Assembly: GCF_009827395.1 (NCBI RefSeq)
Contig: NZ_WTYX01000001.1
Span: forward strand, 1,121,722-1,185,721
DNA: 64,000 bases
From: Pontixanthobacter aquaemixtae
Lineage (GTDB): Bacteria > Pseudomonadota > Alphaproteobacteria > Sphingomonadales > Sphingomonadaceae
Direction of reading: 5' to 3'
Part shown: positions 17,469 to 24,991 of the stretch, one piece after another
Layout of the letters: each line of letters opens with the position of its first letter
Position numbering within the stretch: the stretch's first letter is position 1
Made by a program: the position numbers and the translations under genes
The notes under the pieces: model-generated
Database searches by the model: none
Told to the model about the DNA's origin: nothing
What the model saw: only the letters and a program-made list of their open reading frames with translations

Positions 17469-19023
17469 CCCATATTACATAACCACCGCGATCAGCTATC
17501 CCAACGGGCGCCCGCATATCGGCCATGCATATGAAGCGATTGCGGCGGACGTGATCGCCCGATTCCAGCGCGCGCAAGGGCGCAATGTCCGTTTCCAGAC
17601 GGGGACTGACGAACACGGGCTGAAAATGGCGCGCAAAGCCGAAGAGCAAGGCAAGACAGCGCGCGAACTGGCCGATGAAATGTCCGGTTATTTTCAGGAT
17701 ATGTGCGATGCGCTGGGCGTCAGCTATGACCGCTTCATCCGCACCGTAGAGGAAGATCACCACGCCGCCAGCCAAGCGATCTGGCAAGCGATGGAGGCCA
17801 ATGGCGACCTCTATCTCGACCGCTATGAAGGTTGGTATTCCGTCCGTGACGAAGCCTATTACGACGAGAAAGAACTGGTCGAGGGCGAGGGCGGTGAGAA
17901 ACTGTCACCGCAAGGCACACCGGTAGAATGGACGGTTGAGGAAAGCTGGTTCTTCCGCCTGTCAAAATACCAGGACAAGTTGCTGAAACTGTTCAAGGAA
18001 ACGCCGGGATTCCTGCAACCTGACAGCCGCCGGAACGAAATGATTGCGTTTGTCGAAGGCGGGCTGCGCGATCTCTCGATCTCGCGCACCAGTTTCGATT
18101 GGGGGGTCAAAGTCCCGGGCAGCGACGGCCATGTGATGTATGTCTGGGTCGATGCGCTGACCAACTATCTGACCGGTCTGGGCTATCCCGATATGGACGG
18201 CGATATGGCGACATTCTGGCCCGCCGATTTGCACCTGATCGGCAAGGATATCGTGCGGTTTCACACGATTTACTGGCCGGCCTTCCTGATGAGCGCCAAT
18301 TTGCCGTTGCCCAAGCAGGTTTTCGGCCATGGTTTCCTGCTCAATCGCGGGCAAAAGGAATCCAAATCGCTCGGCAATGTGACCGATCCGATTGAACTTG
18401 CGGAGAAATTCGGGGTCGATAATCTGCGCTATTTTCTGATGCGCGAAGTCGCGTTCGGGCAGGATGGCAGCTATTCCGAAGAGGCAATCGTCACCCGCGT
18501 CAATGCAGAGCTGGCCAACAGTTTCGGCAATCTGGCGCAGCGCAGTCTGTCGATGATTTTCAAGAATATGGATGGCAAGCTGGAGCAATTCGATACTCTG
18601 CCGGTCGATGACGAGCTGATCGCAACCGTCGCGAACGCCTGCCGCACTGAATTGCCGCGGGAATTCGCAGCGCTCAATTTCTCGATCGGGATCGAAGCCT
18701 GGGTAAAGGCGGTCTATGCCTGCAACCAATATGTTGACGAACAAGCGCCCTGGGCTCTTAAAAAGACGGATCCGGAGCGGATGAAAATCGTGCTCCAGAC
18801 GATCTTTGTCGTCGTGCGCGATCTTGCCATTGCCATGCGGCCCGTCGTCCCGACGGCATGCGATGCCTTGCTCGATCAATTGGGCGTTCCGGCGAATGAG
18901 CGCGATTACGCAGCGCTGGACGATTCCGGATGGTTTGATCGCCGCGTGGAAACCGGCGTACCGCTCGACAAACCGCAGGGCGTTTTCCCGCGCCTTGAAA
19001 TGCCTGCGCAGGAGGCTGCCTGA
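17461..19023 (+). CDS. metG: Methionyl-tRNA synthetase
   Basis: 520 residues. The HIGH motif lies in YPNGRPHIGHAYEA, and the KMSKS-type loop is KESKSLGNVTDP (residues ~300). The anticodon-binding helical domain follows (~370-500), with WVKAVYACNQYVDEQAPW. The connective domain has no CxxC zinc knuckles, and there is no C-terminal dimerisation (EMAP-like) domain, matching the short single-chain class. It charges tRNA-Met and initiator tRNA. The ATG at 17461 overlaps holB by 8 bases. Confidence 0.96.
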   Translation: MSDPYYITTAISYPNGRPHIGHAYEAIAADVIARFQRAQGRNVRFQTGTDEHGLKMARKAEEQGKTARELADEMSGYFQDMCDALGVSYDRFIRTVEEDHHAASQAIWQAMEANGDLYLDRYEGWYSVRDEAYYDEKELVEGEGGEKLSPQGTPVEWTVEESWFFRLSKYQDKLLKLFKETPGFLQPDSRRNEMIAFVEGGLRDLSISRTSFDWGVKVPGSDGHVMYVWVDALTNYLTGLGYPDMDGDMATFWPADLHLIGKDIVRFHTIYWPAFLMSANLPLPKQVFGHGFLLNRGQKESKSLGNVTDPIELAEKFGVDNLRYFLMREVAFGQDGSYSEEAIVTRVNAELANSFGNLAQRSLSMIFKNMDGKLEQFDTLPVDDELIATVANACRTELPREFAALNFSIGIEAWVKAVYACNQYVDEQAPWALKKTDPERMKIVLQTIFVVVRDLAIAMRPVVPTACDALLDQLGVPANERDYAALDDSGWFDRRVETGVPLDKPQGVFPRLEMPAQEAA

Positions 19024-19802
19024 TGCTGATCGATAGCCATTGCCACCTCGAATATGAAGGGTTGATCGAGGACCAGGACGGCGTTTTGGGCCGTGCGCGC
19101 GAGGCCGGCATTCGCGGCTTTCTGAATATCTCGACCAAGCTGGCCGAATGGGATCAGGTGGTTGCCACGGCCGCGCGCGAAAACGACGTCTGGGCCAGCG
19201 TCGGCATCCATCCGCACCACGCAGACGAGCATGCCGATCTGGACATTGATATTCTGCGCGAGGCAGTGAAACACCCCAAGGTCATCGCCATCGGCGAGAC
19301 CGGGCTCGATTATTATTACGACAAATCGGATCGGGCAGTTCAGCAGGAATTGTTCCGCAGGCATATCACCGTGGCGCGCGAAACCGGATTGCCGGTGATC
19401 ATTCACACGCGCGATGCAGAGGATGATACCGCGGAAATCCTCGAGGACGAGCTGGGGAAGGGGGCATTTCCCGCTCTGATCCATTGTTTCACCGCCTCTT
19501 CGCAATTTGGCAAAAAGGTTCTGGATCTGGGGCTCACAATCTCGCTCTCGGGCATTGTGACATTCAAGAACGCCAAGGAACTGCAGGAAATTGCAGCCGA
19601 ATTGCCGCAAGATCGCATTTTGGTGGAAACCGACAGTCCGTTCCTTGCGCCGGTCCCCCATAGAGGAAAATCCTGCGAACCTGCCTTTGTTCGCAACACG
19701 GCAGAATTCGTTTCGCAGCTTCGCGGCGTTAGCCTGGAGGAGCTGTCCGAAACCACCACGGCCAACTTCTTCCGCCTGTTTTCCAAGGCCGCGGCCGCAT
19801 GA
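19023..19802 (+). CDS. TatD family metal-dependent DNase/hydrolase
   Basis: 259 residues, TIM-barrel hydrolase. Metal ligands visible: DSHCHLE at the start, the Glu in AIGETGLDYYYD, HTRDAEDDT, IHCFTASSQ, and ETDSPFLAP near the C-terminus. TatD proteins are 3'-5' exonucleases implicated in DNA repair and in D-Tyr-tRNA deacylation in some homologues. One base overlap with metG (TGATG) and a 4-base overlap with the next gene place it in the same transcript; the metG-tatD-MBL order is common in alphaproteobacteria (from memory). Confidence 0.92.
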   Translation: MLIDSHCHLEYEGLIEDQDGVLGRAREAGIRGFLNISTKLAEWDQVVATAARENDVWASVGIHPHHADEHADLDIDILREAVKHPKVIAIGETGLDYYYDKSDRAVQQELFRRHITVARETGLPVIIHTRDAEDDTAEILEDELGKGAFPALIHCFTASSQFGKKVLDLGLTISLSGIVTFKNAKELQEIAAELPQDRILVETDSPFLAPVPHRGKSCEPAFVRNTAEFVSQLRGVSLEELSETTTANFFRLFSKAAAA

Positions 19803-20566
19803 AGCTGATCATGCTCGGCTCCGGCACCTCCACCGGTGTACCGAGGATTGGCAATGACTGGGGCAGCTGCGACCCCGCAGAACCCAAAAACCGCCGGACG
19901 CGGGTGTCGATTCTGGTCGAATCTGATGCCGGAAACCGTTTGGTTATCGATACTTCCACCGATATGCGGCAGCAATTTCTAACCAACGGTATCGACCGTA
20001 TAGACGGGGTCTTCTGGACTCACGACCATGCCGATCACTGCCACGGGATCGATGATCTGCGGGTGCTGCGCTATGGCCGCAAAGACGCCATTCCCGGGTA
20101 CGCCTCACAAGAAACCGTTCGGCGGCTCAGGCAGCGCTTCGACTATGTTTTTGCCGGCCAACACGGCTATCCGACGATTGTGAAGCTCGATACTCTGGAC
20201 CGAATGCGGATGTGCGCCGGGTTCGGTGTGGAATGGTGCCAAATGCCGCACGGGCCGACCGAATCCACCGCTTTCCGGTTCGATGCGGATGGCAAATCCA
20301 TATCCTATGCCACTGATTTCAGTGCGATAACCGATGATATGCTTGATCTGCTGGACGAGACGGACATTCTCGTGACCGATTGTTTGCGGCGCGATCCGCA
20401 TCCAACGCATGCCAATCTGGAAATGGCGCTGGAACTGGGAAGGCGTTGCAAGGCCGGAACCACCGTACTCAGTCATCTCGACAAATCGATGGATTATGCC
20501 ACCTTGGCCGCTGAGGTACCCAACAATGTGGTCGTGGGTTTTGACGGTCTGGAGATTACAGCATGA
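19799..20566 (+). CDS. MBL-fold metallo-hydrolase, PhnP-like
   Basis: 255 residues of the metallo-beta-lactamase fold. The Zn motif HxHxDH is in WTHDHADHCHGIDDL. N-terminal GSGTSTGVPRIG and a later DATDFSAITDDMLDLL-type acidic strand resemble PhnP / RNase Z-like phosphodiesterases (cyclic-phosphate hydrolases). The exact substrate is not known; genes of this type regularly follow tatD. Start overlaps tatD by 4 bases and stop overlaps the next small gene by 4 bases. Confidence 0.87.
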   Translation: MKLIMLGSGTSTGVPRIGNDWGSCDPAEPKNRRTRVSILVESDAGNRLVIDTSTDMRQQFLTNGIDRIDGVFWTHDHADHCHGIDDLRVLRYGRKDAIPGYASQETVRRLRQRFDYVFAGQHGYPTIVKLDTLDRMRMCAGFGVEWCQMPHGPTESTAFRFDADGKSISYATDFSAITDDMLDLLDETDILVTDCLRRDPHPTHANLEMALELGRRCKAGTTVLSHLDKSMDYATLAAEVPNNVVVGFDGLEITA

Positions 20567-20733
20567 GCGAGTTTGAATGGATCCATATCATCTGGGCGTT
20601 CGGCGCGCTTGCCTTGGCAGCCGGATGCCTGGCCGGATATCGGCTGAGCTGGAAGCGCAGCATTGTCTACGCGCTGATGTGGGCGGCGATTTTCACCGCG
20701 GTCACGCTGTTTATCAACGCCGTGAACGTCTAG
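20563..20733 (+). CDS. Small two-helix membrane protein (56 residues)
   Basis: ATG 20563 sits in an ATGA overlap with the MBL-hydrolase stop, and the frame ends with TAG at 20731-20733. The 56-residue product begins MSEFEWIHIIWAFGALALAA and has two hydrophobic stretches (residues ~7-25 and ~33-54) separated by a basic loop YRLSWKRS. The overlap start, the codon use like its neighbours and the clean membrane topology support a real gene. No family recognised; an inner-membrane location is inferred. Confidence 0.65.
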   Translation: MSEFEWIHIIWAFGALALAAGCLAGYRLSWKRSIVYALMWAAIFTAVTLFINAVNV

Positions 20734-20754
20734 AGGGGCCAATAGAGGCCTCGA

Positions 20755-20810
20755 TCCAGCTATCTTTTATTTTACATAATATATATTATCATTCTTACAT
20801 CAATCCATCT
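20755..20810 (+). promoter_or_regulatory. AT-rich promoter-like tract before mazG
   Basis: About 55 bases that are far richer in A and T than the rest of the window. They contain TTTACA (20772-20777), and a perfect 14-base palindrome ATAATATATATTAT at 20776-20789, which also offers -10-like TATATT. The tract directly precedes the mazG ATG, and no strong ribosome site is visible, so mazG may be made from a short-leader or leaderless-like mRNA. The promoter role is inference. Confidence 0.4.
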
Positions 20811-21569
20811 ATGACCGATCAACTCAGCCGCCTCCTCCGCATCATGGCCACATTGCGCGATCCGGATGGCGGATGTGATTGGGATCTCGCCCAATCGTTC
20901 GAAACCATCGCGCCATACACAATTGAGGAAGCCTACGAAGTCGCTGATGCAATCGATCGCGGCGCCATGGGCGAATTGCGCGAGGAATTGGGTGACTTGC
21001 TGCTGCAGGTCGTTTTCCATGCCCGCATCGCTGAAGAATCCGATCTGTTCGCCTTTGACGATGTCGCACGCGCTATCAGCGACAAGATGGAAGCCCGCCA
21101 TCCGCATATTTTCGGCGACGAAAGCGGGACCATGGGCGAAACGCGCTGGGAAGCTCTCAAGGCGGCGGAACGCGAAGAGAAGGGCGCGACAAGCGCGATG
21201 GACGGGGTAGCGGGCGCTCTGCCTGCCCTGCTCCGTGCTGAAAAACTTCAAAAACGCGCCGCCAGAACCGGATTTGACTGGCCCGATGTGGACGGACCGG
21301 CAGAAAAGCTCGCCGAAGAGACCGCAGAATTGGCCGAAGCGAAATCTGATCAGGAGAAGGTCGAGGAAGCCGGCGATCTGCTGTTTGCAGCGGTTAATTT
21401 GGTCCGCGCATACGGAATTGCCCCAGAGGATGCGCTGCGCAGCGCCAATCGCAAGTTTGAAAGACGTTTTCGTGCAATGGAAGCGCGCGCGGACGGGAAG
21501 TTTGCCGATCTCTCGATCGATCAGCAAGAATCGCTATGGCAGGCGGTGAAGCAGGAGGAAAAGCCTTAA
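20811..21569 (+). CDS. mazG: Nucleoside triphosphate pyrophosphohydrolase MazG
   Basis: 252 residues with two MazG domains. The N-terminal one has GGCDWDLAQSFETIAPYTIEEAYE and ELREELGDLLLQVVFHA (EExxE...ExxD metal motif; given here in parts under 20 residues each: CDWDLAQSFETIAPYTIEE, ELREELGDLLLQVV). The C-terminal one has KLAEETAELAEA and EEAGDLLFAAVNL. The enzyme hydrolyses NTPs and dNTPs, including damaged ones, to monophosphates and can lower ppGpp. ATG 20811 is chosen because the first conserved residues follow it at once. The stop overlaps the convergent hflX stop. Confidence 0.93.
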   Translation: MTDQLSRLLRIMATLRDPDGGCDWDLAQSFETIAPYTIEEAYEVADAIDRGAMGELREELGDLLLQVVFHARIAEESDLFAFDDVARAISDKMEARHPHIFGDESGTMGETRWEALKAAEREEKGATSAMDGVAGALPALLRAEKLQKRAARTGFDWPDVDGPAEKLAEETAELAEAKSDQEKVEEAGDLLFAAVNLVRAYGIAPEDALRSANRKFERRFRAMEARADGKFADLSIDQQESLWQAVKQEEKP

Positions 21570-22906
21570 AGGCTTTCGAACCGGCCCAGCTCTTTCTCTG
21601 TCAGCCTGACATTGATTGCGCGAAGCGGGCCGTCTTCACCCTCGCCAGCTTCTTCCTCGGCCAAGACATTGCCGTGCGCGTGGAGCCAGGCGATCTTGTG
21701 CCCCTCCCCCGCAGGCAGAACGATATGATGCTCGCGCGCGCCGGATGTCAGCAAGCCATCAAGCGCCTCGACAAATTCGTCCAGACCAGTGCCCGCAATC
21801 GCCGAAATTGGCAGAATCGTGTCATCGGCCGCGGCCAGTTCCGCCAGTTCCTCACGCTTATCTTCACCCAGCAGATCCCATTTGTTCCAGGCTTCGACAA
21901 TCGGGATCTGCGGTGCTCCATCTTCACCGTCGATCACACCAAGATCGGTCAGCACACCCAGAACCTGGCTTTTCTGCGCGGCGGCGCTGGGATTGGCCAT
22001 ATCGCGCACATGCACGATCACATCAGCCGCAGTAACCTCTTCCAAAGTCGCGCGAAATGCGGCGACCAGCTGTGTCGGCAAGTCAGAGATGAATCCCACC
22101 GTGTCCGACAGAATGGCCTTTTCAACCCCGGGCAATCGTATCGCACGCATTGTCGGATCGAGGGTTGCGAAGAGCAGGTCTTCGGCCATGACCTCCGCGC
22201 CGGTGAGCCGGTTGAACAGGGTGGATTTGCCGGCATTGGTGTATCCGACCAAGGCAATGACGGGCCAGGGCGCCCTTCCCCGCCGCTGCCGGTGCAGCGC
22301 GCGTGTTTTGCGCACCTGCTCCAGCTCTTTGCGCAATCGGCCCATGCGCTGGCGGATCATCCGCCTGTCCGCCTCGATCTGCGTTTCGCCCGGGCCGCCA
22401 AGGAAGCCGAAACCACCACGCTGGCGCTCGAGGTGGGTCCAGCTGCGCACCAAGCGGCTTTGCTGATAGTCGAGATGGGCTAGCTCTACCTGCAAGCGCC
22501 CCTCTGCCGTTGCCGCGCGCTCGCCAAAGATTTCAAGGATCAAGCCGGTCCGGTCGATTACCTTGCGCTTGAGCTTTTCCTCTAGATTGCGCTGCTGGAT
22601 CGGCGACAATGCGCCGTCGACCACGACAAGTTCCGCTTCTTCGAGATTGCAGGTGGTTGCAATATTTTCGACCTGACCGGCACCGAACAGAGTGTTCGGA
22701 CGGACATTGCGAACCGGAATGACCACCGAATGGACCACTTCGATCCCGATTGCCAAGGCAAGCCCGCAAGCTTCCTCCAGACGCGATTCCGCATCGAGAT
22801 CATAGCCCTGCCCGCGGATATCCGGGCACACGACGACAGCGCGCGCACCGCGCGACACTTCGCCCATTAGATCATCGTCGAAACTCAGTCTTCTTCGCTT
22901 TCCCAT
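21566..22906 (-). CDS. hflX: GTPase HflX
   Basis: 446 residues. N-terminal HflX domain with [13 protein letters not shown], a coiled linker with the Gly-rich [15 protein letters not shown] signature, and a G domain with P-loop [14 protein letters not shown], switch [12 protein letters not shown], and NKWD (AWNKWDLL). HflX binds the 50S subunit and splits stalled ribosomes after heat stress. The ATG at 22906 overlaps hfq by 22 bases and has a GGGCGA ribosome site; an internal ATG at 22867 is an alternative. The hfq-hflX pairing is classical. Confidence 0.95.
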   Translation of the reverse strand: MGKRRRLSFDDDLMGEVSRGARAVVVCPDIRGQGYDLDAESRLEEACGLALAIGIEVVHSVVIPVRNVRPNTLFGAGQVENIATTCNLEEAELVVVDGALSPIQQRNLEEKLKRKVIDRTGLILEIFGERAATAEGRLQVELAHLDYQQSRLVRSWTHLERQRGGFGFLGGPGETQIEADRRMIRQRMGRLRKELEQVRKTRALHRQRRGRAPWPVIALVGYTNAGKSTLFNRLTGAEVMAEDLLFATLDPTMRAIRLPGVEKAILSDTVGFISDLPTQLVAAFRATLEEVTAADVIVHVRDMANPSAAAQKSQVLGVLTDLGVIDGEDGAPQIPIVEAWNKWDLLGEDKREELAELAAADDTILPISAIAGTGLDEFVEALDGLLTSGAREHHIVLPAGEGHKIAWLHAHGNVLAEEEAGEGEDGPLRAINVRLTEKELGRFESL

Positions 22907-23424
22907 TCGCCCGACAGGTCAACATGCGAGTCGGGCTGAATCGTCGAAACCGCGTGCTTATAGGCCAATTGGACAAAGCCATCGCGTTCCAGCAGCATGC
23001 AGAACAGGTCATAGGCAGCGATCGCGCCTTGCAACATAACGCCATTCACCAGGAACATTGTCACCGGAACGCCCGCATCGCTGACATTGCCGAGGAACAC
23101 ATCCTGCAACAGGCGCTGCTTGCCGTTGCTTTCCTTGCTTTCGAACTGCCCGGCATCCATCGGTTGGCCCGGCATGATCGTGGACACAGCGTGTTTGTAC
23201 ACCAGCTGGGTCTGGCCATCGCGCCGCAGCAGAATCGAGAAATTGTCGAACCAGGTAATAATTCCCTGCAATTTCACGCCTTTGACAAGGAACATCGTTA
23301 CCGGAATCTTCTCTTTACGCAGAAGGTTCAGGAACGCGTCTTGCAAATTCGGCTGCTTACCAGAGCGCTTCGCGGGCGTCTTTTCGGCGGGCGGGCGCGC
23401 GGACAAAGTTCGGGTTTCGGGCAT
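22885..23424 (-). CDS. hfq: RNA chaperone Hfq with two tandem Sm domains
   Basis: 179 residues, about twice the usual alphaproteobacterial length, in a single frame. Two Sm-like domains: residues ~25-85 and ~104-165, each with the Hfq hallmark YKHAVSTI (76-83 and 155-162), a conserved Gln (NLQDAF, LLQDVF) and Phe of the proximal uridine pocket. Domain 1 keeps basic rim residues (LLRKEKIPV); domain 2 has none there (NVSDAGVPV). Three chains could form a pseudo-hexamer. Hfq binds sRNAs and mRNAs; it sits between ntrX and hflX as in other alphaproteobacteria. Ribosome site CGGAGA before the ATG. Confidence 0.95.
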   Translation of the reverse strand: MPETRTLSARPPAEKTPAKRSGKQPNLQDAFLNLLRKEKIPVTMFLVKGVKLQGIITWFDNFSILLRRDGQTQLVYKHAVSTIMPGQPMDAGQFESKESNGKQRLLQDVFLGNVSDAGVPVTMFLVNGVMLQGAIAAYDLFCMLLERDGFVQLAYKHAVSTIQPDSHVDLSGEWESEED

Positions 23425-23502
23425 GATTTTCTCCGTTATTGGCGGCTCACCAACACAAGCCGCAGTCTGACGCCCGCGGAAACCGGCAGCGCGTCGAACA
23501 AT

Positions 23503-23520
23503 CGCTTAAAGATATAAGCG
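23503..23520 (-). promoter_or_regulatory. Inverted repeat in the hfq upstream region
   Basis: CGCTTA-AAGATA-TAAGCG, a 6-bp inverted repeat 79-96 bases upstream of the hfq ATG. On the minus strand a TTGACC lies just before it and could serve as a -35 box. It may be an operator or part of a promoter separating hfq-hflX from ntrX; no regulator can be named. Confidence 0.3.
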
Positions 23521-23565
23521 GTCAATCGAACTTACAAAGGGAAAAATCGTAAATTGCAAGAATAG

Positions 23566-24951
23566 CTATGTTTTGGATGCTTCGCTTTTCCGGTCACCCA
23601 TTCCCAATAGTTTCAGCTTGCGGTGCAAAGCGGAACGTTCCATCCCGATGAAACTTGCGGTTTTGGAAATGTTGCCCGAAAATCTGCGTATCTGAATGCT
23701 GAGATATTCGCGTTCAAAGGTCTCACGCGCCTCGCGCAGCGGTACACCCATCAGCGCGGCAATGCCGCCTCCCCCGCCCAGCTTGCCGCCGGTAACTTCG
23801 CTGGGAAGCATCGCAGGTTCGATTGTCCCGATTTCATCGCGCGGGGTCAGGATAATCGTCCGTTCCACCACATTGCGCAGCTGCCGGACATTGCCCGGCC
23901 AATCGTAAGACTGCAGCGCGGCCAAAGCTTCTTCGGAAAGCGTCGGCGCGGGAATGCCTTGTTCGGCGGCATGGCGCGTGAAGAAATGTTCGGCCAGCGC
24001 CGGGATGTCGTCTCGCCGTTCGGCCAGCGAAGGAATGGTCACCGGCACCACGTTCAGCCTGTAGAACAAATCCTCGCGAAAGCGTTTCTCATCCATTTCG
24101 CTCTGCAATTCGCGCGCGGTCGATGAAACAACGCGCACATCCACGCCGATCTGGCGAACGCCCCCTACCCTGACAAAGCTTTGTTCGGTGAGAACGCGCA
24201 GGATACGTGCCTGTGTCGAGAGCGGCATATCCGCCACTTCATCGAGATAGAGCGTGCCGGCATCGGCCATTTCCAGCAGCCCGGGACGTACCAGCTTGCC
24301 GTTCGATTCTTCGCCAAACAGCTCCTGTTCGAACCGCTCGGGCGTGATGCGTGCGGAGTTCACAATCACGAAAGCGTTCTGCGCCCGCGCGCTCCAACTG
24401 TGCAGCAAACGTGCGGCGACTTCCTTGCCCGCACCCGCCGGACCGGTGATCAGTACCCGGCTGCCTGTACCCGCGACGCGCTTCAGTGTCGCGCGCACTT
24501 GATTGATAGCGGTGGAGTTGCCGGTAAATTCTTCCCCGCGCGAAAATCCCTTACGCAGCCGGTCATTCTCGCGGCGCAGTCGCTCGGTTTCGGTTGCGCG
24601 GCCTACGAGCAGCAAGAGGCGTTCGGCCTCGAATGGTTTTTCGATGAAGTCCATCGCTCCGCGGCTGACGGCGGCCACGGCTGTATCGATATTGCCATGG
24701 CCCGAGAAGATGATGACCGGCAGTTCGGGTTCGCGCTGCTTGATCGCGTCGAGCACTTCGAGCCCGTCCATCGGGCTGCCGTGAAGCCAGACATCGAGCA
24801 AGACCAGGCTTGGCCTGCGTTCGTCGATTGCTGCCAGCGCCGCAGTGCTATCGCCAGCGGTGCGGCATTCATAACCTTCATCGCTCAGGACGCCCGAGAC
24901 CAGGTCGCGGATATCGCGTTCATCGTCGACTACAAGGATATCTAACGCCAT
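23566..24951 (-). CDS. ntrX: Response regulator NtrX (lacks the GAFTGA loop)
   Basis: 461 residues. Receiver domain (1-120) with VVDDERD acidic pocket, phospho-acceptor Asp53 in LLDVWL and Lys105 in FIEKPFE. AAA+ domain (~140-370) with Walker A TGPAGAGKE and Walker B LYLDEVADM. C-terminal Fis-type helix-turn-helix (ISKTASFIGMERSALHRKLK). The sigma54-contact GAFTGA loop is absent: at residues ~213-224 the sequence is GEESNGKLVRPG. NtrX therefore probably acts without remodelling sigma54. Partner of NtrY; involved in nitrogen, redox and envelope regulation in alphaproteobacteria. ATG 24951 is chosen as the receiver begins there. Confidence 0.93.
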   Translation of the reverse strand: MALDILVVDDERDIRDLVSGVLSDEGYECRTAGDSTAALAAIDERRPSLVLLDVWLHGSPMDGLEVLDAIKQREPELPVIIFSGHGNIDTAVAAVSRGAMDFIEKPFEAERLLLLVGRATETERLRRENDRLRKGFSRGEEFTGNSTAINQVRATLKRVAGTGSRVLITGPAGAGKEVAARLLHSWSARAQNAFVIVNSARITPERFEQELFGEESNGKLVRPGLLEMADAGTLYLDEVADMPLSTQARILRVLTEQSFVRVGGVRQIGVDVRVVSSTARELQSEMDEKRFREDLFYRLNVVPVTIPSLAERRDDIPALAEHFFTRHAAEQGIPAPTLSEEALAALQSYDWPGNVRQLRNVVERTIILTPRDEIGTIEPAMLPSEVTGGKLGGGGGIAALMGVPLREARETFEREYLSIQIRRFSGNISKTASFIGMERSALHRKLKLLGMGDRKSEASKT

Positions 24952-24991
24952 GGCGTCGCTCCATTTCCAGAATGAATGAGTTTGATGTGCG

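Noticed and set aside
20577-21569. Long version of MazG beginning before the ATG at 20811
   Set aside because: The added ~78 residues have no MazG similarity and run through the small membrane protein gene in another frame and an AT-rich tract.
22885-23424. Two adjacent hfq genes merged by a sequencing error
   Set aside because: The reading frame is continuous with a sensible linker, the domains have diverged in function-specific ways, and two-domain Hfq proteins are known in this group.
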